Source of the DNA: Flammula alnicola
Lineage: Eukaryota; Basidiomycota; Agaricomycetes; Agaricales; Strophariaceae
DNA: 64,000 nucleotides
Assembly (NCBI GenBank): GCA_015499995.1
Contig: JADNRV010000133.1
Span: forward strand, 1 to 64,000
Direction of reading: 5' to 3'
In this document: positions 23,797 through 34,605 of the stretch, piece by piece
How the letters are laid out: each line of letters opens with the position of its first letter
How positions within the stretch are numbered: the stretch's first letter is position 1
Program-made: the position numbers and the translations under genes
Notes under the pieces: generated by a model
Told to the model about the DNA's origin: nothing
The model's database searches: none
Seen by the model: only the letters and a program-made list of their open reading frames with translations

Positions 23797-23821
23797 GAGG
23801 AGATCTTTCAGAGATCTCCTC
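23797..23821. other. perfect 10-bp stem-loop upstream of the DUF6534-like gene
   Basis: GAGGAGATCT, a 5-base loop TTCAG, then AGATCTCCTC. It lies about 150 bp before the ATG at 23968. It could be a protein-binding palindrome or chance. Confidence 0.5.
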
Positions 23822-23967
23822 GTTTTCGCCTCCCGAGGGGGTCAGGGCAGGGAATCGGCGTAGCGTTTTGGTTCGAACCATTTCACTTGATTGTTTGATT
23901 CACACACTCCACCAACTCGATATCTCTCATATTTTCGACGAGCATTCCAAGGCGTCGTGCAACAATA

Positions 23968-25638
23968 ATGTCCACCATCTTCACTCATGTTGACCTGGGA
24001 GACACACTGGGTGCGCTGCAAATTGGGTCTATCTTCTCGGTCTTTTTGTTCGGGGTTGTTACCCTCCAAGCATATGTCTACTACAGCACATTCCGAGAGG
24101 ATCTTTGGATATACAAAGCTCTCGTAAGCTCTACTTTGACTTCGTGTTTTTCTGTTATGATCATTAATCGTGATACGAAGGTCACTGCCATATGGTATGT
24201 CTTTCCAGACCAGTAATATGATGCGAGGCTCTCAATCTGCATGACAGCCTTCTGGAGGTTGGACACACGGCGGCCGTCTGCTATGAGGTTTATCATGACA
24301 CCATTACTCTTTACGGACAGCCTCAGTTACTCGGCGCGTTCCCTGTGCTTGGGGCAGTCACGGCCGTTGGAGGGGCTATCACTTTTCTCGTACAGGTGCG
24401 TAATACTATCTTCAGTATATTTCTAACCCTGTTGATCCAGCCCACTTCTCCAGGGATTTTTCGCAATGCGCCTATTCAGAGTCCTACCCAAGCCATATGG
24501 CTTTATTGGCATTTTGTGTCTCGTCTTGTCATTGAGTAGATGTGTTGCAAGCATCTATCTCTCAATACAAGCAGTTGCCGCAAAAAGCATTGCGCAGTAC
24601 CATCTTCAGATGTCGTGGCTGATATCCACTCTCCTCGCCGTCGGTGCGGCAATTGACATAATTATTGCTGTTTCGATGTTGTACTACTTGTCAAAAAAAC
24701 GCGGTCGAGGTCTCGAGAGGTCAGTTTCATTGGCCTTATCATACTTTCTCAGACTCATACGGGACTCTACAGAATCGCGACAGTTATCGACCGTTTAATC
24801 GCTTATACCATTCGTACGTGCCTAAAGCCAGTTCCGATTTCTGGTCTTTCTGACCTCTTTTTTTATTCAGGAACCGGGCTACTTACAAGGTATATTCGGT
24901 CGAATGACATTCCTGAATTTACTCTGATTATCTTCTACAGCGTCTCAGCAGTCGTGCTACTGATCTGCGTAAGCCTTCCCCGACATTGACTTACAAAATG
25001 CTGAATTTTCTATCCATTCAGTTCCAAACCATGCCTAATAACCGTGCGCGATTTTATATTTGACTCATATTGCTTGATGTGACCTTCCCCATATAGTCGT
25101 TTGGCTGGCGTTGTACACATTTCTTGCAAAATGTAAGGGTTTATGTCAAATGGTTAACGGTCGTCCATTAATATTTCTTGCGCAGTGTACTCTAACAGCC
25201 TTTTGTCTGCGTAAGTTAATTGATTTCCGTCCAATATCTGAGCTAAGCGCAATATGCAGCCTCAATTCGCGTCAAGGCATGCGAGAAGAAGCCAGTCTTT
25301 CTACGCCGTCTGGCGATCGTCACTTACGCTCGAAAAACACGCGTCGGGATAATATGAACCCTTCTCGCGTCGCAGTACGTCATATAAAATTTACTCAAAA
25401 ATGTTGCTTGAACTGGTTCCTCCTCAAGTTCGATGGTATCCAGGCGATATCTATCGAGATGAAGACGACGACAGAGACGATCCAAGACGATCCCGCTTTC
25501 TATGCTGTACGTTCACCAATATTGATGGTATCTTTGAGTGTCAATAACGTCCTCCAAGAAGCCGGGTTCCTCAGCGCAGTACCATCGCTCTGCAAATCAA
25601 AAAGTTTAACGGTAGTCTATGCGAGTTGGGCAATCTGA
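23968..25638 (+). CDS. DUF6534-like multi-pass membrane protein
   Basis: A model of eleven exons is in phase: 23968-24123, 24181-24194, 24248-24395, 24454-24719, 24773-24813, 24871-24889, 24941-24968, 25022-25043, 25097-25132, 25186-25210 and 25260-25638. This gives 377 aa. Motifs are typical of the basidiomycete DUF6534 family: LGALQIGSIFSVFLFGVVTLQ near the start, LLEVGHTAAV, GAVTAVGGAITFLVQGFF, IDRLIAYTIRTGLLTS, and WLALYTFLAKLYSNSLLSALN. About seven transmembrane segments are expected, followed by a cytosolic tail. The function of this family is unknown. A 69-bp stretch at 25375-25443 has GTACGT...CAG borders, is a multiple of three and contains no stop, so it may be a spliced or retained intron; the spliced form would have 354 aa. 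The very end of the tail is uncertain. Confidence 0.78.
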
Positions 25639-27074
25639 CCGGGGTTAATATTGTAATTTGTACATTGATGTACCAAGAACGCTCAAGTGGTTTGCCATTT
25701 GTGCTCAAATATCTGTCTTTGGGAGCTGTTTCGCAAGTTCAACGCTCGCTAAGCCTCGCTCTTTCTTTTTCGGCGATTGCCGACGACATGATGCGCCACA
25801 CGATTCACGAGAACGTAAAGCGGCGGAATTGGTGCCCATGGTTCCATAGAAATTCCACGGCAATTCCATGTGCTCGGTGGCCGGTTGTGGTGGCCAAGTT
25901 GGGCGGCCTTACTTCTGCTCGGAAACCACGCTCAGCGCCCAGGCACTGTAACCGACTCGCCGCTAAGGCCTCCCGTGCCCTGTGGCATGCGCGATATGTC
26001 TCCGACTAAGTCATCTGGGGCATCCCTTGCTTTTCTTGGGAGCTGACGGACCCTGGATCAGATCATCACAAAATCATACATACAAGCGAGGGTGGATTCC
26101 AGCTGATTTTCTGTTTTATGGTGAAGGTGGTCCAAAGCCGAGATACTCATATGGTTGAATGCAAGCCCTTTATATTCTTCATATTCATGCTCACACAGTA
26201 TCTTTGGCCCTTATCTACTCTGTTAACTGGTCTGAAGTGTGATTTACCTTTTAGCGAGATTTCACATTGAGCGCTTTGCAGATCAAAGGTCTACTGTTGG
26301 TCTTCCTCCTCGGCACTGCGACCCCGCAAACACATTGATCTTCAGGCTGTCCCAAAAATAAATCTTCAAAGCTTCTTCAAGCGGCAACCATAAGTTTCAA
26401 TATATTTCAGGGTGTGCTGCAGTTTGTCGCGTGAAATTTTCCCAACGATGTTCATTTCCCCTTGAAGCTCATGAGCAACTTTAACGCCGTCATCGCGCGG
26501 ACGATTACTCGACTTGAATACTGGACCCATTGGTTAGATTAATATTAATCAGGACATTGCTAACATTCAGAAAAGCTGTCGGGGCGTATTCTGGTCGAAG
26601 AAGAGGCGTCGGGCTGCGCAGAGCTGCGCACCGAACAGGTGCGCGTTTTCGGTCCCAATCGTACCCATTGGGTGATCTCCAAGAGTCCAAGGGTCTCTCT
26701 TACATTCTGATGACTTGACGCTTCTGGCATTTTATTTTAGACTTTCGACTGCTACCTTTCTGTCAGATTTAAGTCTTCAAGGGACCACTGAATATCCCTT
26801 TCCTTAACATATTTTGTGGATCGTTTGCGCAGCTCGCAGTGTCCTTTGTAACGGAGTGGGCGGCCCGGGCTCGACCGTACTTTTGAAACTGACCACGTGC
26901 GATTCGCTGACAGCGCTGTCAGTGTTCTCCCCAGAGCAAAGTTCGAACTCCTCTTTCTTCGTTTTCTGCTCCAGCCCTCCAGGCTTCGCGCTCGGGGCTC
27001 TTCGACATTTACGAAAGGTATCTCTTTTTTGATGTATAATTGCGTAGGATCTAAATAACCTCAAAAATTTAGCA
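25639..27074. other. intergenic, no gene recognised
   Basis: About 1.4 kb. Open frames are short and of random composition. It includes the promoter of the GDT1-type gene at 27075. Confidence 0.5.
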
Positions 27075-28067
27075 ATGGCAAGCACGAACCCTGATGATGT
27101 GGAAGGCAACGTCCAAGCGCTGGTGCAGTCTTTCGCTATGATCATATTCTCTGAAATCGGAGACAAAACATTCCTAATTGCCGCAATATTGGCAATGCGA
27201 CATCCACGGCTACTGGTCTTCGCAGGTGCCTTTGGCTCACTCGTAGTCATGTCCATACTTTCCGCTGCCATGGGCCACCTTCTACCAACCTTGATCCCAC
27301 GAAGTTGGACACAATTCGCAGCATCTGTCCTATTCCTCGTATTCGGAGCCAAGATGTTTTCAGAGGCGAGAGAGATGAAGGGCGGGAACGACAAACTCCA
27401 GGAGGAAATGCGGGAGGCAGAGGAGGAGATTGAAGATGACGACGCCGTGCATGATGGAACAGGTCTCCCGAGTGCCACGCTGGACGGGCATGTCATCCCG
27501 CTGGAAGAGATGGAAGAGGGCGGGCGTGTGTCGAGCAGCCGGTCGGATGAACCCCGCAGTGCTCCTCGTTCAATATCAAAGACAACATGGGCCGAGGGCG
27601 CGCGCAACTTCTGCAGCCTTTTCCTAGGCCCTGTGTTCGTACAAGCCTTCATTCTCACTTTCCTCGGTGAGTGGGGAGACAGGAGTCAAATCGCCACTAT
27701 TGCGCTGGGTGCTGCACATGTGAGCAATACTCATCTATGCGATCATGAGGACTAGAAGCTCATCCCGTCCGTTACTTTTATAGAACGTCTATCTTGTGAC
27801 CCTCGGAACCGTAGTCGGTCATTCGTGCTGTACGGCTCTAGCTGTCATAGGAGGGAGATACATATCGACAAAAATATCTGTCAAGCATGGTGCGTCTGAT
27901 ATTCGTTCCTACAGTATTCTTTCCCTCAAGATTGGATCTCAGTGACATTTGGCGGCTCAATACTATTCCTGCTATTTGGCATTATCTATCTATATGAAGC
28001 ATTTGCAACGACCAACGATGTGGACATGGCAATTCCCATCAGTGCCGATTCCCAAAATATAGCTTAA
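27075..28067 (+). CDS. GDT1/UPF0016-type cation transporter
   Basis: Three exons, 27075-27719, 27784-27889 and 27943-28067, give 291 aa. Both family signatures are visible: EIGDKT at residues 27-32 and EWGDRS at residues 199-204, each in a hydrophobic repeat of three membrane segments. Between the repeats is a long acidic loop (EMREAEEEIEDDDA, then a Ser/Arg-rich part). UPF0016 members (yeast Gdt1, human TMEM165) move Ca2+ and Mn2+ into the Golgi in exchange for protons and support glycosylation. The protein starts only about 20 residues before the first repeat, with no clear cleavable signal peptide, unlike the yeast protein; a 5' exon further upstream cannot be excluded. The tail after the last segment is short. 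Confidence 0.92.
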
Positions 28068-28714
28068 TAGCCAACAACCTCCACTTCGTTCCTTGTGATA
28101 TACGTCCACGTATCTGTAGAGCTGAGTATCGCACGTAATTTATAACCTATCCCCTAGACTGCTTTATTCGTTCATAATCTTTCGTCCAAGGATATACCCC
28201 ATCAAAATATTGATTAACGTGATCAACCGACTAGGTGGTCGCTGGTTGGTGGTGGAAACTCCTGGTTGTAACAGCGCCACGATTGGCCCAACCATCGTCA
28301 ACGTTCCACACTACGTCGGCGTCGCATTAAATGTAATCCTTGTGAATCTTCATTACCTAAGTATATGGCCTACCTATGTACCTCCAAGCGAACGTTAAAT
28401 TGCCGCCGACCTCTGGACAACGTGCTAAATTATTAATTAATCGGTATAATCGAGGAGAAACAAAATGACACTGGTGTTAGCGTACGTATGGGGTATTTGA
28501 TTTTGCAAGGTGAGTACACGGCACTCCTTGATACACTGTCACTGTAGGAATCCCTTCATGAGTCGTCAGGGCGAGAAGAAGCGCAGACCTACACAAACGC
28601 TGAGCAGAATCGGCGCCTCTCAGGACCTTCGGACCCGACAAGTCCGTCAAATTCCGATTTCACGACTGTAGAGTATGTTTCTAAGCATTGGATTTTTCCT
28701 TTACAGCGAAACAA
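28068..28714. other. intergenic, convergent 3' regions
   Basis: About 650 bp between the GDT1-type gene (plus strand) and the homeodomain-like gene (minus strand). No further feature recognised. Confidence 0.5.
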
Positions 28715-29963
28715 TTAGACTGATACTGGGTTAGCAACAGAACAGCGCGAACAGAGCCCGAGTAGCGATCCATCGCAAGCCACTCGAAATCCACCAAGAC
28801 ACCAGGGAGCCTCTTCTGGAAGCACCTCGTTATTCGCATGTTTTTCGTCAGTATTATTAGCACGCTCCGCAGTGTCGTCCGAGGCTGTCGCGAAGGCAAT
28901 GTTATTGACGGCAGACGCTGCGCAAGAGCTCCTGGAAATAGTGATGCTTTTAGGCGGAAGAACATATGCGGGATAGAAGCCTTCCAGAAGGGAAAACGGT
29001 GTCCAAGCTGAATCTATGCGTATATGCGCGATAAATTTGTATACGAGTGAACTGAGACCGCAAAGCAAAATGATACCTAGGTCTTGGTGCATATTCCGAG
29101 AACCAAGAGACGGTACAGCGTCGTCGTGAGTATTTGTCGGAGAATCAGAGTTAGTGTCAGGATCTTCGGTTGTCATCGGTAAAAATAATAGAGGAGGAGA
29201 TGGAGATCGTAGCGGAGGCGAGCTTGGAGGAAGAGCGCTTGATTCGCGAAGAGAGGAAGCTTCGAGATAGGAGACAGGGCCAGGAGATGAAGCCAAAGCA
29301 GAATGCTCCAAAGGAGAAGAAACACGACTATATGCGCGTTTGTAATCGTCTTGGTCCTCAAAATGTACAGGGAAGTCATTGGGTGAGCAGACAGTAGCAT
29401 CCGAAGACAGAGAGATAGTCAGTTGAGGATCCGTCGACGAACTTGGGATATCGTCGGATGACGAATGATCAGATTTCGGGTTGGCTTCCGTGACGGTATC
29501 CGACGAGGCGGCTGGGAGGTCTTCAAGAGCGGAGATTTCTTCCTTAACCGGTACCTCGACAATCACGGGAGGGACGCCAACATCCAGCTCGTAAGTCCCT
29601 TGCGGGATCTTAATCCTGAGTCTCTTAGCGTGCATTCTCCGCCGATACCACCAGCTATGAACGTTCACAGGGTTCAAGTTTCGGGCCAGTGCCCAGGCTC
29701 GTCGAGAAGAAATCGACGGGATACGACGGTCGTTTGGCCAAATCAACGCGAGCTCGTCAAAGTGCACTTTCATTATTGGCTGGTAGATCACGTTCTCGGA
29801 CTATAAAATGAGCTCAGCGATGTGAACAAGAAAGGGTCTGTAAGGTTACCGCTGGTTCTTCTGCGTCCTTGATTTTGACCGGCGCTGGGGTCTGCTCAGC
29901 AACATCGGAAGATGCGGCCAGGGCGCGCGCCATCTTCGCAGTTTGCCTGGTGACTTTAGGCAT
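28715..29963 (-). CDS. homeodomain-like putative transcription factor
   Basis: Two exons on the minus strand, 29963-29850 and 29800-28715, give 399 aa. The segment from about residue 48 to 90 looks like a homeodomain: a first helix (HFDELALIWPNDRR), a second (SISSRRAWALARNL) and a recognition helix with WWYRRRMHAKR where the family consensus is WFxNxR. This is followed by an acidic, Ser/Pro-rich region and a central hydrophobic stretch (LGIILLCGLSSLVYKFIAHI) that could be a membrane segment. The start is the first ATG in a good frame (MPKVTRQTAKMARAL, basic). Such atypical homeodomains occur in Agaricomycetes. Its role as a DNA-binding regulator is inferred only from the helix pattern. Confidence 0.6.
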
Positions 29964-30349
29964 TGCTGTCGGTGGTAATTGGTTGAAGCAAGAAGCAGAG
30001 TATTTTGGGAAGGAGCCGGAGGGTGCTGGCAAGCAAATACAAATATGGACCTCCGCTCGGACCGTTCATGACTCCAGAGTCCGAGGCCAACAATCCTGAC
30101 CTTCAGTTGTTCTCGGTGCTCGCTATACCTACAGGCTCCTTTTGTAGATTTTTTTTCGCTGAACTATTGAAGACCATCGAGAGTTTTATACCTGAAATTC
30201 TGACCGTTTTCCTTCGTTTAAATTCTTAAAGTAGACCAGGATTGGGAATCTGTGATGGCGAAATGACAAAATTCTATTGTAACGGATATCTTGTGCGCTG
30301 TGGGTATATTTCTGCGACACGATTAGCGTAGCGGGGGATCCAGGATATA

Positions 30350-31267
30350 TCATCTAAGCAGGCCTGATATCCATGAGCGCCTAATGTCCTCCGCAGAGAT
30401 GGCCGTCAAGCATCTGTCTAACACCAATACCTGCACCTGATCCGCACCTTCAACTTTCCGCGATTTAAGGGATTCCAGCCGACTCAAAAGAACTCTATCC
30501 TTCATCACAGTCGTGCCTGGTAGTGCCTCTGACTGATTGAGGACGGGTTCCGGGCCCGCCTGAACGACGATACGGCGAACGCTCGGAGGCAACCTCGTAG
30601 GTGTCATACAATCGCTCAACCCATCCCAACCTTGCTCTCCAATGAGCGCATCTTCGAGCTCCGTGACAAAGGCGCCTGCAGCGCCGAGACCCGTGATTTT
30701 CAAGTCCGTTAACGATGGACAAGCCTCTTCAAGGCTGCACATATGTAGTAGCCCGTGCGGGTTGCGGTTTCCATTGAGATGTAAACGTTTTAGCGATGGG
30801 AATTTTCCGAGAGAAGATGGAAAAGGGTAGAAGCCCGATATTGCCAAGCTATGGAGGAGGGGAAAGGGGGTTCGAAAGACTCGAGCGATGAGTGACGTGC
30901 TCGAAAAAGGGGCGTTCGCGACTAATGATAAGGTTTCTAGTGTCGGGGCGGATAATGTGATGATACGCGAGAGAGCTTGGTTTTCGAAGTCGCTTAGGCG
31001 GAAGGGAGATTTAGAAGAGGAGTCGGAAGGTACATCGGACAGGAATAGATGATGAATGTGGCGCATGTGTGGGGGTGTTCGTTCCAGTCGTTCCAGGAGA
31101 CCTAATATTTGGGCCATCCCGAAGGCAGAGACATTGTGGTAGAGGTATGGGCGCGAAAATTCTTGGAAATATTTTGACACTGCATTCAGAGTTCGAACGG
31201 TGGATCCATCGTCGGTGCAGGCTAACTGGCAGATGTAAGCATGGAGCTCGGTTGGCAAAGTATCCAT
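30350..31267 (-). CDS. F-box-like/LRR-type protein, single exon
   Basis: An uninterrupted 305-aa frame. It begins MDTLPTELHAYICQLAC, an F-box start (LPxEL...I), followed by VRTLNAVSKYFQEFSRPYLYHNV, the second half of the box as found in mushroom F-box proteins. Leucine-rich segments follow (LETLSLVANAPF, LHSLAISGFYPF, LKRLHLNGNRNP, LTDLKITGLGAA), consistent with degenerate LRRs for binding a target. The likely role is a substrate adaptor of an SCF ubiquitin ligase; the target is unknown. It has no introns and is unrelated in architecture to the F-box pair at 8-14 kb. Confidence 0.82.
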   Translation of the reverse strand: MDTLPTELHAYICQLACTDDGSTVRTLNAVSKYFQEFSRPYLYHNVSAFGMAQILGLLERLERTPPHMRHIHHLFLSDVPSDSSSKSPFRLSDFENQALSRIITLSAPTLETLSLVANAPFSSTSLIARVFRTPFPLLHSLAISGFYPFPSSLGKFPSLKRLHLNGNRNPHGLLHMCSLEEACPSLTDLKITGLGAAGAFVTELEDALIGEQGWDGLSDCMTPTRLPPSVRRIVVQAGPEPVLNQSEALPGTTVMKDRVLLSRLESLKSRKVEGADQVQVLVLDRCLTAISAEDIRRSWISGLLR

Positions 31268-32205
31268 AGCTCAAGTTTATCGCTTTGGAGCGATAGGAAG
31301 AGAAAGGACGTTAAGAATCGTCTGCTGGGTGAAAAAAGCCATAACCAGTTCGTCTGTTCCTCTGAGTGGGATGAGTGAGAATGATGCGCGGATGGCGACA
31401 TTTGGCGACATGGCCCACGTGATTGAGACGCGTTCAAATCGTTTCACTCAGTTATTTACTTGACATCGACGCTCCAGCGCGATTATTTCTGGAGCTATCA
31501 GATTGCGGTTTATTGTAGGAATAATGGAGAACGGTCTTATTGAAGTATCGATTTTAGCACCGAGAGAAAAATTTGAGCCGGGTTTGTGCTAGAAGCGAGA
31601 AAAATATGTTAGCGTTGCAGATATTTAAGCTCGAAAAGAGTCGAAAAGGGTGAAGCTTTGAAAATTTGAGCCCGTATTGCCTTGCCGCTCTTCGTGAATG
31701 ATGACTGTTCTGGGGATCCGGGCTGGATATGATCGCAGTGCGCCAAAGCCTAAATATGAACTGTGAAGTTGGTGAGATGTCGACGAGGTGTTACACAAGA
31801 AAATAGTAAACACACGTCTGCAGATGGCTAGTGGACGAGGCGTTGTTACCATCAGAATGGTTGAACGTTGAACTTCTGTTGAGTTGAGAGCGCATCGAAT
31901 TGGCATCGAAAGAAAGTTGGTTTGAATTTCTCTGAGAGACGGAGTTTTAAAAGTAAGTGGACTTCAAACGTTCCAGTAGAAATTGAGTAGAAAAGAAATG
32001 AACGAAATGTACCGTTCACCAATTCATCGCGAAAGACATTCAATATATGGAGAAGAATTAAAGTCGTAAACAATGCTCAAGGAGGATCGATGATGCTCTG
32101 GCTTCAAGACTCGTTCAAAGGTTGATAGCTCTGGAAATTAATATGCGCAAACAAGTGCTGCCCAGCTGAGGCCTGGACTTTGCTTCTGCCTTTTCACGCC
32201 AAAAC
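31268..32205. other. intergenic, divergent promoter region
   Basis: About 940 bp between the divergent F-box-like and LSm6 genes. It contains a CCCACGTG E-box-like site near 31415. No gene could be supported. Confidence 0.5.
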
Positions 32206-32621
32206 ATGGATGAAAGCCCTCGTCCTCCCTCTGACCAATCGCCGCCGCCACCTCCTCCAGCGCAGTCCCATACAGGCTCCCCAACAGACTTCTTGAAAGG
32301 AGTCGTTGGAAAGCGAGTCATCGTCCGACTGACGTCTGGGGTCGATTACAGAGGTACAGAGTCATTCTTTTCACGCGACTTTTGTACTAAGCAAAGGTTT
32401 TCAGGTGTGTTGTCGTGTCTGGATGGTTTTATGAACATCGCGCTAGAGCAGACAGAGGAGCATGTGAATGGAATAGTCACGAATAGATATGGGGATGCGT
32501 TCATTCGGGGAAATAATGGTACGCAATGATACTTCTGTTGATATTTCCTGAATTGTTGATATGGATATGGATCCTTTGTTTCACCTCAGTACTATACATC
32601 TCTGCTGCAGAAGCGCTGTAG
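32206..32621 (+). CDS. LSM6: U6 snRNA-associated Sm-like protein LSm6
   Basis: Three exons, 32206-32353, 32405-32518 and 32590-32621, give 97 aa. The Sm fold is clear: SPTDFLKGVVGKRVIVRLTSGVDYRGVLSCLDGFMNIALEQTEE (Sm1) and GDAFIRGNNVLYIS (Sm2, with the RGNN RNA-contact motif). This is diagnostic for LSm6, a subunit of the LSm2-8 ring on U6 snRNA and of the LSm1-7 ring in mRNA decay. The last exon encodes only VLYISAAEAL and a stop. The protein has a proline-rich N-terminal extension of about 24 residues that the usual short family members lack; an internal start is not available because no ATG occurs before the Sm domain. Confidence 0.95.
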
Positions 32622-33472
32622 TAGGACTCTTGACATCACAATTGGCTGAGGAATCACTGCCATCGGGAATCATCTCTGCGCAATCTTCAATCCACGAACC
32701 GCGTCAATATGGATGATAATCGCCTCTCAGATACCGTCATGCTGCAATCTCGGTGCCGAAAACTGTAGAAATTCCGTTAAACGCATATACTGTACCAAAG
32801 TCAATTCAATTCACCTTCAATAGAAACATGACCATCTCGACGAATTTTCGCTCGACGTATCTAATGCGACGCAGTACTGCGGCAACTTCAGCCATGAATT
32901 CTAATCCTTTGCGCCTCTTTCCAGGTACAACTCATGATATATTATATTTCTCTCCAACTCCATGCCACCAATGGATTTGTTTTCCCTTTCCTTTCCTTCA
33001 TCGGAGGGACGTACTGCACATTCCGCAGACAACTCCAAGTCTTGCGCCACATCTCTCCCGTGACTCCTCTCTCTGTTCCCCTGACGTAATTATGTCTTGT
33101 CGGAATCTGGGAGGCCGGACGAGCGAGCTTCTAGCTCCTCGCAGTCAGTTTGCGGTTGCGGGACTTGGATGCCATGTAGATTATGGTACGTATCTCAGAA
33201 AAACTCGATCCGCCTCATCATCGATTACGAATGTATTCCTTCACTCACTTGTGTCCCTCATTCCCTTTCCATTCTTCTCATTTTCCCATGACCTAACCAG
33301 ATTGATCTTGCTCAGCTCGCCGCTATATACTGACAGACCGAACATTCCAAGTGTCATTTGCCTTCTCCATAGATAGACGACTAAATTACTAGGAGGTGAA
33401 ATCCTACAAATGCACTGATACTTCATAAACACCTAGGAGGTAAGCGAAATGTATGCACTCAAGAGAGCGGAT
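32622..33472. other. intergenic, no gene recognised
   Basis: A plus-strand frame of about 207 codons is open at 32753-33376, but its composition is that of chance translation and it has no domain. I see nothing else. Confidence 0.4.
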
Positions 33473-33479
33473 GCTGACG

Positions 33480-34598
33480 CCCAGTGAAAAACGACTCGAG
33501 TGAAATCGTGTGTATTCCAGTAGAATTGAGCCCTTCCCATGCAATCGAGTAATTTCTGAACTTTTCGAGTGTCTTCGAGTGTGCCGGATTATTATCAAAA
33601 CCTTGCCGATGGTTCGTGTCTTGGCATTCTCTCGGACTTTGACTTTTCCCCAGAATGAGGGTGTGGAACGCGCTGACAAATGACGAGTACTTCAGGAATT
33701 TCCAAGTTCGGGTAGTTCAACTTCTTCCTTTGACACGTACCACCACGAGTCCCGTTCCTCCTAGTTCTCCCTCCCTCTCGCTGATGTCCACCCTCCACCT
33801 TCCTTTTCGCAACACCATTGCCACCATTGCCACCATTGCCACTAATATCTGCATTCAATGTAAGTCATTCCTCCCTTTTTGTGTGTATATCGCATTCCTT
33901 ACTAGATTTCCATCGCAGCCATGAGGTCGAGCGCCCTTCGGTCTCTCTCCTTCGTTATGTAATGTATGTCCATTGAGCGGATCTCCTGTGTTCTGTGCTT
34001 ATATCTTCTCTGCAGCCCTTGCCGTCAAGCTATTCAAGCACATGGTTGGTGGTGGTGGATCTGCGGACTCGAGTTACAGGTATGTCTTGTGCTTATCACC
34101 GCGTGTATCCCAGCTACTAATTGCACCTCCTAGCCCCAAGTCAACCTCAATCCATACGCAGAATGCATAAGTACACGCATGCCCAGTAAGTGGACCTCAT
34201 AACTGGCTATAAGTATTCTTGGTAGTGTTAAATTCCGAGTCTTGTACATATACCGCCCTGCCGTAGAGTATTCTAATCAAATGTGAATTTCGAACCAATC
34301 CATTGGCTATGAGAAAAGATCTATGTCGCTCGAGGAGGCTCTACCTCACTCAAAGATTGGAAATCGTTCTGCCATATAAATAAACCCTGGTAGAGTGGTG
34401 TCGAGCGAATTCGGGAATATCAATCTTGGCATCATTTCACTCGAGGAGACAGTATCCCACTCGATTGTACACTAAGATTTTTCGAGCGGTTCTCATTTTT
34501 CGGACGAAATCGAGCGCTATCGATTGGATTGATGGGAAATCATTTCAATCGATAATGCTCGAAGGTACTGGATCCCACTCGAGTCATTTTTCACTGGG
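33480..34598. mobile_element. hAT-like non-autonomous DNA transposon, about 1.1 kb
   Basis: The ends are inverted repeats of about 21 bp: the left starts CCCAGTGAAAAACGACTCGA and the right is its near-complement. Direct repeats GCTGACG flank it (33473-33479 and 34599-34605), the likely target-site duplication. Both subterminal regions are crowded with TCGAG/CTCGA motifs (about a dozen), as expected for transposase binding. The centre (about 33640-34190) has intron-like GT...AG borders and may be a captured gene fragment. No transposase frame is present. The superfamily assignment is inferred from CAGTG ends and a 7-8 bp duplication. Confidence 0.78.
33784..34170 (+). other. possible captured exon fragments inside the transposon
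   Basis: Candidate introns with good borders are seen: GTAAGT...CTAG or GCAG (about 33859-33918) and GTATGT...CTAG (about 34081-34134). One phase reads LAVKLFKHMVGGGGSADSSY, but no complete start-to-stop model could be settled and no family is recognised. Confidence 0.25.
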
Positions 34599-34605
34599 GC
34601 TGACG

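Noticed and set aside
25639..26009. Open frame after the DUF6534-like gene considered as another exon
   Set aside because: No phase-consistent splice could link it and it shows no family features.
26804..27658. 284-codon minus-strand frame over the GDT1-type gene
   Set aside because: Exactly antisense to a confidently identified transporter and without a recognisable domain.
32753..33376. 207-codon plus-strand frame considered as a gene
   Set aside because: No domain, composition typical of chance translation, and possible splice sites inside do not lead to a better protein.
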